DNA of 64,000 bases from contig JASAMV010004291.1 in the NCBI GenBank assembly GCA_030248065.1, positions 32,145-96,144 of the forward strand, in the 5' to 3' direction. A program made the position numbers and the translations under genes. Shown here piece after piece: positions 1 to 14,300 of this stretch; within the stretch, counting starts at the first letter, position 1, and each line of letters opens with the position of its first letter. The notes below the pieces were generated by a model, which searched no databases, was not told the origin of the DNA, and saw nothing but the letters and a program-made list of their open reading frames with translations. The stretch comes from Rhynchonema sp. JSB1_4. Taxonomy: Eukaryota; Nematoda; Chromadorea; Monhysterida; Xyalidae.

Positions 1-248
1 AACCTTTGGAGAACGTATCTTTAATGAAGATAAAAGCATATAACCTGATCAGAAATGCAGACACATGCACCTCTGACGACTGACAAACTACCGGAGAACC
101 ATACCTCATATTGGCCCAAGGCTTTGTACAATAAAACTGGCCGAAGAACAAAATGTTTCTTCATCACAGTGCAAGTTGCAGTCAATTGACAAAAACCTAC
201 TTACAAGTTACCAGCAATATGCAAACACAAAACACCCGCAATGCCAAC
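1..248. other. CNOT1 intron 41 (partial)
   Basis: This stretch follows the exon 41 donor (GTTGGC on the minus strand, ending at 248) and runs off the window. No coding matching the next expected CNOT1 block is seen, and the long open frames here are antisense or intronic read-through. Confidence 0.6.
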
Positions 249-3200
249 CTTGTACATGAGCGCGATCGGCTTCGGCAGGTCGATGTTGCGGAGGAAGGGC
301 GCGAGGAACTTGATATGACACATGATCAACTGCGTGTACAACGACCAGGTCTTGTTGTTGTGCTGCGCGGTGCCGGTGGCGAGCATTCGCGCCATGAACG
401 TTCGATGACCGACCATCTCCAGCCAGGCGTACGCGAAACCGGGCGCCCGGCGGGGTTGCACCTCGAACAGTGCCTTGCTGCAAACAAAATGCACACAATC
501 AGCGTTTGTTTGGACACACACACACATGTGTGCATGGATCACGATGGATAGGATTATGTCAAGAATTTGAGGCTGAGCACTGTTTGCATGTTGCATGACA
601 CAACAACAAAGCACGATTTCTTATGACAAAATTCGTGGCGCGTTTCACAATACTTGTATGGAATCAATGACATCAGGCCAACTATTTCAGCGCTATATCG
701 GGCACGGGCCACAATTCCTACGGACTTAGCTCTCTGCCTGACGATTAGTTTCTATCCAACAACAACAAAATCCAAAGTCAACAACAAAAAAACAACAACA
801 ACAACATTGTCAACAACGAACGTGAACGATTCGAGTATGTTGGGCGCGATCTGATCGAGCGTCGGGTCGGGCGTGGTCAACTCCCAGAACATTTGAATCA
901 GGATACGATGGTAGGGCAGCTGGTGGAAGTCGACCGAACGCACTTGGTGGTCTTGCAGCAGCACCGTCACCAGAATGTGCAGAATCTGGGTGTGTGTGCA
1001 AGGGTCATTGAGCACATTCTCGGCATTTTGAAACACTGACGGAATGAAACATATGGTTCGTTGCAAAATGCAGGCGTCGGGCGAAAGCATACGTTGTGAT
1101 CGGGCCGGTCCGCCATTGTCTTCGTCACGTGACGTTTAGTTGTGACGATATTTTCAGATTTACTCGTGCCACTAAATTCGTCCAGCGTAAGAAGTTCTTT
1201 GTAAATCTGACAGCGAACAACATTCACACCGGTCGAACTGAGTGGTATCAGTGAAACTAGAAATATTCGTGACACGTACATACAGTCAGTGACTTGACCG
1301 AGGCAAGACTGAACCAACGGCCAACTTCGATTTCGCCCGCAGTGTTTATATGTATGCCACAACAAATTATCGCATCACTCGAAAACGTTTCACGAGATAA
1401 AGATAAAGAATCAGTTGCTTGGACCTTCTCGGTTTGCACCATAGATGACCAACCAAACAAAATCAATAACTTACGAAACAATTCGAGTCCTAACCTTATT
1501 CAACAAATCCATTTTCGTCTCCAAATTGTTGTTATCCGAATGTTTCACCATCAGCGATGCCAATTTCACAAAGCCGTCCAGCGTGAAGAAGCATTGTTGT
1601 CGACTCTGCGCCCCCGGCTGCCGGCCGGCTTTGGCCTCCGTGTGCAGCACTCTGCAAAGCAGCATTCAACGTTAATATTTGTTTTTCTTCAAATACAACT
1701 GATTAGATCGTAGGCTCATGCAAAATCAATTGCGACCTGTAGCACATTTCGACACACATTTCCACGCAGAGACGGAAGAATCGATTCACAACGTCGTCCG
1801 TGCGCAGCACCCCTTGGTTGTGCATCTGCAACATTGTTGTTTAATTTTTGCGACGCTTGTGAAATTTTTACACGTTCATATTCTGCGCAAAAAGACGTGG
1901 CACAATTATTTGGGTGCGAAACTTACTATTGTTGCAACTTTTCGGAAAAATGTTTTTAACTGAAATGTTTTTTTTACAAAAAACGTCGTTTTTTCGTTTT
2001 CCTGGCCAAAGGTTACCCCGTCTCGAATGGGGTACATTTGGGCAAAATATGCTATGCAATAGCTTCACGAGAAAAAATCATGCATAAGTCGACAAAAAGA
2101 CACTGTAAATGAGCGGCGTTTTTGCACGGCGTGAGAAACCGACCTCCACATCCCTAAGTTATATGGAAGATTCGAAATTCATTCCGAAAATTTCTAACAG
2201 CTTTTCGGTTCGTTATTTTGCCATTTTTTCTAAACACCGTACATCTTTCTCTCCATCAACTATGTCACCAACCACAGTGACTATCTGTCCGAGCGCCAGT
2301 CCGGGATCGCGTTGCGCTGCCGGCGTGTATATCAGACTGATCCATTCCCTCAATATCATTTCGACTTTCTCCTGCAGTTCCGGTGGGTCGCCCTCACCCA
2401 TCTGTACCGTGCTGCCCAGTACACCTGCGGTGACCAACGACACGTTCATTATTCAAGTTTTTGCGTCAAAATGTATAGGCAATCCGCCAGCTCATGGCAC
2501 TCGCACACACAGGCTGCATGCTACACTACTTCCTTCAATGAATGCATCTACTCTCTGCAGTCACCAGCTGAAACATCCCCAAATCAACAGCAGAGAATCA
2601 AGGAAAAACGGAAAAAAAAAAAAAGCCAAAAAAAACCCCCCCAACTAAAAATGCTGCATGCGCTGGTGTGTATAAAAAGTGCCATGAACCGATGGATTGC
2701 CCATACAACCAGTGCGCAACTGGCTGTCTGCCGCTTTACAGATGGTGTGTAGTAGTATGCAAAAGCATTCGTGCCAAGTCAAAGCAAGTCTAAGTCAAAC
2801 TCCCATGACCAACCTCAACCGATGATCCCCGCGAACTGCCCACATGCCATAAAATCAAAGAGCAACGGTCTCAAAAAATGATCCCAACGTACCCATTCTC
2901 TGCGCCTGAGCCCTGTTGGCGACTGCAGCCGTGTGGGACACGGCACTATGTGCGCCACCACCACCACCACCACCACCAGCAGGCCCAGCCGCGGCTGCTT
3001 TGTGTGCCGCCTCCGACCGGAACAACTCCAGAATGTTCGCACCCGCAGAACTGCTGCAAACAATAATGATGGACTTATTCGTTGAGTAGAACAAGTGCTG
3101 ATAGACAACAAAAACGAAACAAAGAATTAGAAGAGCAAGCGTGAGTGAAACCGCACACTTTGAGTGTTGTGGTGATTGGTCAGGCCACCTCGAGCTAGCT

Positions 3201-5341
3201 AGCTACCAACTCAGCAATTTTTGGAATTTTAAAGGGGACGACACAGCCAACATTTTTGTCCAACAACAATGAAAACACGGTTTATAGTCATTTCTGCGAG
3301 CTAGCTGCCAATACCTAACGGTTAGTTCGAGGGCCGGCAGCCCGCCCCCCCTTAAAGGGGAAATTGCACATTCCTAATCGCATGTCAAGTTTTACAAGCT
3401 TTTAGACAGCAATGTGGGCATCACAAATGTCAAATCATTTGGTATAACTCTCAAACATGTACCCAGGAGATTTCGTTTAAGACAAGCCACTGGGAACAAA
3501 ATTCGGCGTGGACCGGCCGAATTTCTACCTGCGCATTCAGGCAAATTGCCTGATCAAAAAGCTGTCAAGGCGACGGAATGTTTCGCATGATTTTTGAAAC
3601 TCACTAACTGTAGAATTTCGCTTTTCTTTATATTTCGAATTTGAACGAATGGTTCCAGCGTGTCTGCTAAATGTTTCATGCTCTGCTTGTCACGCAGGAA
3701 CAATTCGTCGAAATTCGAAATATAAAGAAAAGCGAAATTATATAGTTAGTGAGTTTCAAGAACCATGCGAAACATTCCGTCGCCTTGACAGCCTTTTGAT
3801 CAGGCAATTTGCCTGAATGCGCAGGTAGAAATTCGGCCGGTCCGTGCCGAATTTTCTTCCCGATTGTTCCCTTTAAACTGCTCCTCCTGGGTACATGTTT
3901 GAGAGTTTGTATGTTTTTTATGTTGTTTTATATGTTGTAGTTTGTATGAGTTTGTGACTTGACTTTCATGATGCCCACACGACTGTCTAAACACTTGTAG
4001 AGTTTGAAAGGCGATTAGGAATGTGCAATTTCCCCTTTAATCCGACCCGACCCTCAACCACAACACACTGCGCCCCCACCTTTCATCACGATTGCTCATC
4101 GCGGGCGTGTAGGATCGATTGAATGTTTCCAGCGTGAATTTCAGATCGTTATTCGTCACGCCGCCATTCTGATCGTCGACCAGATACAAGCGAATGACTC
4201 GTTGAGCGAACGCGACCGCGGCGAAATTCAACCCATTCTCCATCGCGGCGGCCAGATGCAGATCGTACGTTTGCATGTTCACCAGATGCGTGCGAATGAG
4301 TACGTCGATCGCGTCCAAGTTGTAGCTGCAATCGAAGCAAGTCATTCGATGTTCTCGTATCCTCCAAGATTCGAGAAACCATCATCCATTGAAAGTGAGA
4401 AAAAAGTCGGAAAAAAGAAAACGAAAACAACAGAAACAAACTCAGCGAAAACAACGACAATAACAAAATGTTGTTTCCGGCCAGTGACCAACCGATAGTC
4501 CTGTCTGCATTCGACCAAGGCCTTGGTGACGGCGGTCTGCAGCCATTTGGCGCTAAACCAGGTGGCCACAAATTTACAGCCGAGTATGAACACATTCCTG
4601 ATGTGCGACGTCCATTCACCGTCGTTCATATGACTGTTGTAGCCGTGCAGAAACAGCTCGACGAACTTCGACACCAGATTGACGGCTGCCTGTTGACTTT
4701 GTTCGCGCGGCATTTGCGATGCCTACGATTGGATGAAGGATGTGATCAGAATCGTGTATTTCGGCGAAACGATAATTACAAAGGAGTGCAATTTTTTTGG
4801 GCAACGAAAGACCGCTACCGCTTGCGAAATACAAAACAATCTTGGTTACCATCTCAAAACAGCAAGCATCAACCAGATAATGATAGTTCACCGCCCCGTG
4901 CCCCACCTCTCTCAACGCCTCCCTGTATCGTACGAGTGTGTCTTTGCTGGACTGACTCGGCGTGCCCTGATGTAAGAGTTGGTCGATTTCGGTGATCGCT
5001 TGCCGGTAATCAGCCTCGATGTCGCCGTGTGTGGATGCAGCCGACTGCAAAAGGAAATGCAAAGAAACGTTGCGTTTCGGAAACCGACATGGCGTGAAAA
5101 GTTGTTGGGCTGGTGGTTGGTTCGGTGACACAAAACTGGGCCAACAAACAACTGAAACAAAACAAAACACGACCATCAAGATCAAACATAAATCACCACG
5201 TGCGGATTTATTGGTTGTTGGACAATAAAATGCGGAATACAGCACCGCAATATTATCTACCTGTACGTGTTGTGCAACGGCTGCTTGTGTTTGCTGCGGC
5301 ACGGCAGCTGTGGGCATTGATGTGGGCGGTTTGAACATGGC
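249..5341 (-). CDS. CNOT1: CNOT1 exons 32-41: connector and C-terminal NOT1 superfamily homology domain (incomplete)
   Basis: Exons: 5261-5341, about 4850-5044, 4493-4722, 4080-4325, 2893-3053, about 2273-2424, 1737-1825, 1495-1651, 828-985, 249-477; residues 1601-2166. The C-terminal SHD binds CNOT2-CNOT3. Conserved blocks are [12 protein letters not shown] (33), [21 protein letters not shown] (34-35), [13 protein letters not shown] (37), [20 protein letters not shown] (38), [10 protein letters not shown] (39), [18 protein letters not shown] (40) and [15 protein letters not shown] (41). Exon 36 carries a lineage-specific Ala run and eight consecutive Gly. Exon 40 must end at GAATC before GTTCAC to keep phase 2 into exon 41. 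After exon 41 the frame is phase 0; no further exon is visible in 1-248. The intron between exons 35 and 36 hosts a foldback element. Confidence 0.88.
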
Positions 5342-8300
5342 CTGTGGCGATGCAGCAGCGAAACTGCAACAACAGCACTCAAGTCCGCTTCAGGATCAGC
5401 ATTGTAGTTTCAAGTGTATTTGATCAAGAATAATAACTACAGTCTACTCTCTATATAGTGAAACTCTTCATTGAGGAACCTACATGTACAATGTACTGGA
5501 CATATATTTCAAAGCCATCTTAATTCCCGACCTGAACCTCGTAACTACTACTGTAATAGTGACAAAACTAGCCGGCCCCGAACATGTCACAGTGACGAGG
5601 GCAGACTGAACGAGTGATGGCAATCCATTGCCCAACAATTGCGCACGCATGGGCACCAACCCAAGTTCGGACATATCTTCGACCGATGTCGGTTTGAATC
5701 CGGATATGTTGCTGCTGAACTGTTCGTAGACGGCGTGCGCGTGACTGGACTTGATCTTCTCCCTCAACGCTTCGGGCAGCAATTCGAGTCGACGTTGCGC
5801 GTCCGGTGACACAAAGTCGACGCGCTCGCGTGCGGCACGCGCTCGTGACTGACAATATTGATTCAGATCGTTTACAGCTGCCATATCAAACTTGATAATC
5901 GGTCCGATTCGTTAAGGTCTCGCTTTGATCAAGTGGCTTTTTTCCATTTAGCATTTAGGATGCTAAGAGAGACTTAATGATGCCGCTAATTTCGACCAGC
6001 GCATGTAAATGTTTTATTTTTTACATTTTACGTCGCTCGAAATGGCAGCAATAAATCTGGAAATGATGGGCATAAAGTCAGACAACCAAGGTAAGAGCGG
6101 GCCGGACCTGAACAACCAAGTTTGAACTCGCCTAAGACTTGTCAAAAGACTACTTATTAGCACTGATGCAAATAAACACAGAGACTACCCCATTTCATAC
6201 CTGATATTCGGCGTCCAATTTCTTGTCGATGTAGGGTATGCCTTTTTCGCACGCACTTTTCACGATGAACGACTGCGCCAATTCGACGTTTTCTTCAGCC
6301 AACGAACGTGCGGCTTCCTCGATCATTTTCGTCGTTTGTTGATCTTGAGCACCGCGAACCGATGAGTAGAACGCTTGTTTCAGGTACGCCTGCGATCGCA
6401 CAAGACCATCGTAATTCCAGCTTATAAACGTGACGATTTTCGCTTCAATCCAACAAATCATCAATCAGTTTCGTTGCTGTTAGCATGTAAAACGAGCGCT
6501 TTCTGATAAAAAAAACGGAAGAGAAACAGCCTAATCCTGGTGTGGCCGACGCGCACCAAACACAGCTGGGCAACGTTTTGAATCCTTCGTACAACACGCA
6601 GCTAACGTGGAAACTCCACGACGACAGGGGCTCAGGAGGGTAGTCGCAAATGAGCTGCGACGGACGACACCAGAATAAGCCAGACAAACACCTCCCCCAA
6701 AAAGGTATCCGGGGGGGGGGGGGGGGGGGCCCCCCCCGGGCGCCTCCTCCCCCGCCCCGCGACGGCACGGCCCCCCCCCGCCCCCGCGGGCCCCCCCAAA
6801 AAAAAAAAAACAAAAACAGAAAAAAAAAACCAACTAAAGGAAAAAAGAAAATCACCACAAAAACCTCCAATGCCCCCCCCTCCCCCCCCCCCCCCCCCCC
6901 CCCAACCCCCCCCAAAAAAAAAGGGGGGCCCCCCCCCCCCCCCCCACCTCGAAACATCAACTCACATCCAAAGTGATGAGCAACGGTTCATGACAAGTTA
7001 TCATGGCCATTCCGGCTGTCAATGATCGCATCATGTGATGTGCCGCGGCGCGCACTTTGTTCTCGTCCGCTTCGCCGGCCATGTCCTTTTTGATCACGTG
7101 CTCGGTTGTTGTCATCGCTACCTGAACAGCTCATAAATATTGGTACGTTAGTAGTGGTAGTTTGGTGTGGTGTTGAATGAAACATCACAAGTGACACTGT
7201 CAGCCAGTTGTCCTATTGTCGTGCCATCTCTGGGAGAAAGCACACAGACGCCTTATCGAAATGTTTCAACGCAGCCATAACCAAGTGAAGGTGTATAGTC
7301 CAACCACGTGCTCATGAGACGACTCTTTTTAAAGCTTGCTTGGCCAGATTAAAAAATTCGCCGCTTACACGGGTCTTCGCAAACAAAAGAAAGAGATTGG
7401 GCCGAGAAAGATGATGACAACTTCCAGCTGGCTGACCTCAATTTGTTGCGTGCTTACGCGAACAGCAACGTCGTTCAACACACAAATGTTTTGGGAGTCA
7501 AAAGAGAATTTACGCACCGAGGTGGAGAGCATGTTTTTTAAAAAAATACGTGCGTTTCTCTCTCTTTCGTTTCCGAAATACGTGGAACCGGAACATTATT
7601 GGATCCATACAAGTCAACTTCAAAATAAGTCGTCTCATGAGTTCGTGGATGAACTACACAAACGGCAACCAATGTTTTGCAAATAGCGGAGCCAACAAAA
7701 CCCAAGAAGACACAAAACAAGAGGAATTTGGCAAACTGCCAACAGCGACGATGGCCGCTAACCTTGATGGCCCGGTCAGTGACGGGTGTGATGAGCTCCT
7801 GCACCGCGTGCTCCACCGCCGGACGCACCAGACTTTTCAACATCGGATTCATCGTTGTGAACAGCGCCAACTGAAATAAAATTTATTATTTAATATTTTA
7901 TTATTTTATTTATTAATATTTATTATTTTATTTTATTATTTAATAAAATAGTTGGAAAAAATATGTGAACCATTGTTATTGTGTGCACGAAAAAAAACAG
8001 AAAAAATTATATCCCAGAAATTTGTGGCGCGCAACCAACGTTCTGATTGTATCTGATATGGGGTCCGAGTCCGGCGAACGTGGTCACGTTGATGTCGTGG
8101 TAGCTGAACTGTGGTGGCGGCGGACTACCACTAGCACGACCACCTGCAGCAAAATATTCATTGACTGATTGAGCAATGAAACTGTGTTGACATGGCACTA
8201 GGTACATTGAAAGCGGCTTTATTTGATTTTTCGATGCTGTTGTTGAGTAACGTTTACGTGAGAAATGTTTCACAAACTACACTAAAATACCAGCAAAGTA

Positions 8301-11300
8301 GGTGGAAGTATGATCAATTGAAACGTCGCTTACGCACGGGCACCAAAATATCCAAAACCCAGCACGTACAATCTGAACAAAATAGCGCCACTGAATGCAC
8401 ATTCAGGCCAAACAGACACTCAGCGCGGTATGCAGTTTGCTGACATATCCGGTTCGGGGGTGGGTTTAACCTTCGACTTCGCTGCTTCACAGTGGTGTGC
8501 AAACCATAGGTTTTTAAGACACTTTGTAGGTGCAACTTGCACCTAAAATTTCAGAATTGCACCTAAAAATTGGAGGTTAGGTGCAACTTGCACCTAGATT
8601 TTTCACACTTTGTTCATAAAACAAAATTTTAGGTGCAAGTTGCACCTAGAACTTGACATATTAGGTGCAAGTTGCAGACAGTGAATTTTGAAAAAAAACT
8701 ACGTGCAAAGCACAAGAACGCTTTCAAGCAAGATCAAACGCACGTCAACTCAACATGCCAGCAAAGTGCGTTCCTGCCCAACACAATCCCCCATCCGCCA
8801 GTCACCCCCACGCTAACCAGCATCGGCTGATTGTTCCCGATGTGCAGCCCTGGCGCCCAAAGGTGCATGACCCCCAGCAGCGACAGTCAGAGGCGATGGG
8901 CCAACGGCGTGTATGTCCGGCGGTTGTTTGAGGGTGGCCAAGTCACTCAGCTGTTGACGCAGGGTCGCGAGACGCTCCGTCTCTTTCAGAATCGAGACTT
9001 CCGACTCCATCGTTTTCGTGAACTGCAATTTCGATCATGATTCGCTGATTGATTGATAAAACGATATGTGACCGCCAAAAATATGGGAGCAAGAAATGCG
9101 AGTGTGCGTGTACCTCCTCGAAATCAATATCCATCGTCTTGAAGAGCACTTCAATTTCGAATTTCAGATTCAATTTCAGGTCGGGTTCACGGTGCAGCTC
9201 GCTGAGTATGGCCAGAATGCCTTGCACGTACGCGCCAGTCGGTTGGAAGGCCTGCGAGAGAGAAATACGAAAACTTCATTACATCGTTACGCATTCAAAT
9301 CGTTGTGAATGACCGGCCATACCTTGCTTTTCGGACAGGACTCGAGAATTTTGGCAATGAATGGCACCACGTACAACAGCTCGTGCTGGCCTTTGTAGTA
9401 CGCCTCGAGGATCAATGACTTGATGTCCAGCTCCTGAGTTATATGAGCAATTGTTATAATTTCAAATACTATTGATGAATAAACAAATAAAACAATAACC
9501 ACAAGCAGAAAAAAACTGAACAACACCAACATCGCACAATATTGGCTTGTCCTTTGCCAATGTGATCATGCCCAGCCAATGGCCGAGATTCTTCAACAGC
9601 TGCCGATCGCCGAAGTTGGACGCCGCCTGACGTTTGTCGCTGCGAAGCAGAATCTGGCAAGCAAAAAATGTTTCAACTTTTTGATAAGTTCAGCGCTTCC
9701 ATAAGCGGCACTTGTTTCACTGCTGTATTAAATTTCTAAATTCGCTGCCGTATAGTCCAGCCACCAGCTCATGAGACGACTTTTTTAAACCCTCCCTGGC
9801 CGCTCAAAAAAGCCCCAGAACACGGTTTCCCCAAAAAAAAAAAGAAAGGGGGGAAGAAAAATCCGCCGCCCCCCCCCTTTGCTGCCTTCAGCGACCAGCC
9901 GCCACCACCAAGGAGGAAAAAAAACCCCGGAGAGGGGCAAAAAAAATCCTTTCTCCTTTCTCCCTTTCAAAACGGAGAAACCGAAAATGGAACCCACACA
10001 AGCAAAAAAAAAAAAAAGACACCCCTACAATCAAATACGCCCCATAGTGAGTGTCAAGTTCTAAACCCGAAAATCAACTTTTGAAACATTCGGGCAACAG
10101 ACACACGTGCAGTTTGCCAGTCAGCTGTGCGCGATGTTTCAGAACTGCGCATGGTCAGTGCTCGGGTTTAGAACTGGACATTAACTACGCGGCGTGTTTT
10201 ATTGTCGAGCAGCGAATTTAGGAATTTACTATATTTTAGGTGTTCGACCACACAAACAAAATCACGCAATCATCAAACAAACCTTGATATTTCTGTAGGT
10301 CTCCTCGACAACTATGGCCTCGTATTTGTCATAATTGAATTCGGTGACGAAATTGCCATAAAGAGGATGGAAGTTCGGTTCGATAGACACGCGTTTCATC
10401 ACGAGATACTGCGCCAGCCACGGCAGGTACTCCTCCTTGTCATCTTCGAGCACGAGTTTGCGCAATTCGCACGTCTGCATGGATATAATGATAGTTATGG
10501 ATGGTGTGAAGTCCACTTTTTGTTGGCGGGTCGGGATTGGATTTGACTTGCTTTCACTTTGATTTAACACCACAATATTTTTGTACATGACACACGACGG
10601 ACAACAGTGAAGCACCACCCAGCCAGCTGACGTTTCACGTGCAGTAAGTAGGGTTAGAGACATGTCGGGTGTCGGCTGTCGGGTGTCGGGTGCCAAAAAA
10701 GTGTAGGTGTCGGGTGTCAGCTTCTTATTGGAGTTAAAGTCAAACCGTACCTCAGACCCGCTGATGCCAGAAAGTGACTACCGCCCAATATTTCAGAAAT
10801 CAGAGACATCATGCACAAAAAATTGGAATAAAAGAAAGTGTACACCGACCTTTTTCGCCAGATTCATCTGACTGAGGTTGTTGAACATGAAGGCAATTTT
10901 GTCCTGCGCTTTGTCGTTGGGCGCCTGCACCTGCGTGTCCTCCTTCTCGGTCGCATCCACCAGGATGTTGATGTTCGTCGTTTGCAGGCTCGGGCCGCCT
11001 TGCTGAAACAGGGAAAAGAACGAAATTGCAGCAGCAGAAAACAGCCAGCACCATAAGCAACCAGAGTACCCAATCACCAGACCGCAGGCAACTCACCCGT
11101 CCGGCGCGCTGATTGGCTACGTTGCCCTGAGCGCCGACAGCAGCGCCACCAGCGGCCGGCACGGCGAACTGCGCCGTTTCGGGCGTCGACCGAGCGGCAG
11201 ACGGCTGTTGTTGTTGTTGTGCAGCGCGTTGTTGTTGCTGTTGTTGTTCGCTGACATTGTGACACGCCGGCCATTGACCGTTGACCGCGGCTACGATGTA

Positions 11301-14300
11301 CTGCAACCGCGGTTGCAAAATATTGATCATTTCAGTCGGACAATCGGAAGCGCTGACATTGTTGCAAAGCGTAGCAGTTGGCGAGCTAGCAGCGGCTGTG
11401 CACGAACGCTGGGGCAATGAATCTTACGCAGTAAAATGCTTCCGGACAGTATTCCGGAAGAATACTGTGTGCGAACTCCACTATCATAGATCGAATACAG
11501 CACCATGTCTGAGCAGAATTACCATTTAGGGAGGTTTCACGATGCATGCGGGTGCGGGTTGCGGGTCACGCATTTTCGAGCGTAGCAGCGGATGCAGAAG
11601 TCACTTAATCATAATTCTGATACCGTTGTGATCAGGCTTGACCGCTACCACTGCTGGTACCGCTTGACATACTTATAACTTTTTTGATTGCCATGTGTAC
11701 ACTTTGAAACATCACGAAACCACATAATTGCAAATCCGCAAAAAAAATGATGCGGATTGGGGGTAACGTAGGTAGCGCTGGCCACCGGAGGCAGTTGAAA
11801 CTCAAACTTTGGTAAAGAACTCCGGCAAATGAGGCCCATTCTGACACCAAAATTAAACTTGAGCATGGTACCTCAATGTTTGGACGCCCAAAAAGCCCTT
11901 ACCCGCACGCATTGTGAAACCGGCCTCGGTTATGGTAGTTATCATTCTTGTAAAAATATCATTAAAAAATATGCTGCAACCGACTAGCAGACCTCTTGCA
12001 ACTCGGGCGACAAATGCTGGAAATTCTTTGAAGTCTTCAGATTCTCGCTGTACTTGGTGTAGTCTTTGAGAATGGTGCGGAATTCTTCGAGCGATTTCGA
12101 TGCGAACAGAAACATTTTGTCCTGCGGGTCCGACTGATAGGATTTCAGCACGTAGTGCAGCGCCGTCGAGAACATGGCCGTGCTGGAATAATAAAACATT
12201 AACCTGCAAATAAAAATCAAAAAAAGAAACATAAGATTGGAAACATTAACCTGCAAATAAAAATCAAAAAAAGAAACATAAGATTGGAAGACAAAAATCA
12301 ATCACAATATTTATGCAATAATTGTGACCATTACGTTATAATTTTCTCGCGAATCATTCCGCCAAACACTTCGGCCGTGATGATCAGTTCACGCGGCGGA
12401 TATTCACGAAAGAATCGAAACTCTTCGAACAAATTCTTCACCATGCATTGGAACACCATCTGAAAAAAACCAGTTACTCAATTACAAGTGAATGAGAATG
12501 AACACGAAAAAAACCAATTTTAACCAGTGAAAATCATTTTACGCAACAAACCTGGTCGTACTCGTTGCCATTCTTGAACTGTTTGAGTTTGGCGACAAAG
12601 TCCGGCACGCTCAGCTGTTGGTTGGGCGATTTCTGGTAGATCTGCTGGAAATAGTGGTTCGCTTGTTCTTGTACGTCTTCACTGAAGTTCTGCGTCACGT
12701 CAACTTCGGTTGAACTGCTCGCGGTTGAGCCGGGCATTCGATTCAGTTGACTGTTTGACGCGTGCACGTTGCCGAATGCCGCTGCAAATCGAATGCGTTT
12801 GGGTCAGTGTTTTGACGACTGAATTTCGGTGCCCAAACATTAAAAAACAGGCAGCTCCCAAAATTTCGCCCGTTGCGGTGTTACGCGTTAGGAGTGGCTT
12901 CAGCCGTTTTTGCAGTTTTGTCCCTATGCCTATTTCAGGGGTGCCATTTCGGTATCCATCTAGTTTTTATTTGAAGTAATAAAACACAGTCTTGCGCGAT
13001 ACACATAAATGCCTGCGGAAAACTTTTTAACATAATTTTACGTTTAGGATTCGTTATTTTCACACAAGACTACTCACAATTAGCGCCCGCGCCAACATTA
13101 GTCGACAACGGCATGCGTGGCTGTTGGATCAATTGGGTATTGCTGCCGGCTGCCAATGCACTGCTCAACAGACCACCCCCGTCACCCATCGAATGTTGAC
13201 CGAACGTGTCCAACTGAAAACACAACGATGTTTTTTTCAATAAATTTTTAAATTTTGGCACCTGCTTTCTGAGGTATCATGGTATGTGACCAGTTTTGGA
13301 ACCAGAACGTCTGTTTGGAACCTAAACAATCGGGGAGCAGGATGCCAGTGGCACCACAAAGTTTCAGTTGAAATAATAACCCTGAGGGCTCCACCAGATA
13401 GACCGGGTTTTGAAAAAAACCCGAAACCCGAAGCATGATAATCGAAAATGTTTCGACTGACTGTATATATTCAAAAACAAAACAACCCCCCCAAGTTCAC
13501 GTCGAGCTACAAGTGACCAAACACACAATCAACATTTTCGAAATTACGAACCATGCCGTTTGTGCTCATCAGGCAACGCGGGTTTCTCCAAGGGTATACT
13601 TGTTCCGTCAGCTTTTACAAGTGGCAAGGCCGAAACATCTTCGATTATCAACCCGTTTTTTTTTCAAAACCCGAAACATGGACATAGAAAAAATTATGTT
13701 TCGGGTTTCGGGTCTATCTGGTGGAGCCCTAAAAACAATTCTGGGTATTCACACGCGAAGCAAATTACACGAACAAAAAACAACAACTTTTTGGACCAAA
13801 AACCAAACAAGAAACGTACCCCGACACCGTGCTGTCCCGGGAATTGAGGACGAGGCTTGAGAATGTCGAATGGCACAGGCGTACGACGCTCGGTCGTGGT
13901 CGGCTGCGTCAAAGTGGGTGTTGTCTTGCCGAGATTCTGTAAGCATGCGTGCTTGTGGGTGGCCTAGCTGTAGAGCTCGAGCTACCGAAATCCATGCCCC
14001 AAAAACCCGTACCCCGCCCAGGTAGCTATCTAACCGCTAGCTCGAGGTTGCCTCACCGTCCCTGGCTAGCTAGCTCGAGCTGTCTGACCAACTAAACACT
14101 GTTGTTGTGCACTTGGGAACCAAATATAGATGAGGTAGTAGCTTCAGAAAAACAGAAGCAAAGGGTTCAGCTTCTTTTGGAACACTCTGTAATTTCCTGT
14201 CCCTGTCTCTGTGCCTCAGAGCACAGCGTACAACCAGCTACAGCAATCGGGTGATTCAGAACTCGGTCCTGTTATAACACCGGTCAAAGTATCACTTTTC

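Noticed and set aside
4468..4995. 175-codon plus-strand frame
   Set aside because: Antisense shadow of CNOT1 exons 33-34; the minus strand carries the conserved protein.
6445..6976. Gly/Pro-rich frames of 100-170 codons
   Set aside because: Produced by the garbled homopolymer block in CNOT1 intron 29, with no homology and intronic position.
9531..9537. GTGCGA donor nearer the end of CNOT1 exon 23
   Set aside because: It would put exon 24 out of frame; GAT before GTTGGT restores the conserved PILCD-ELDIKSL join.
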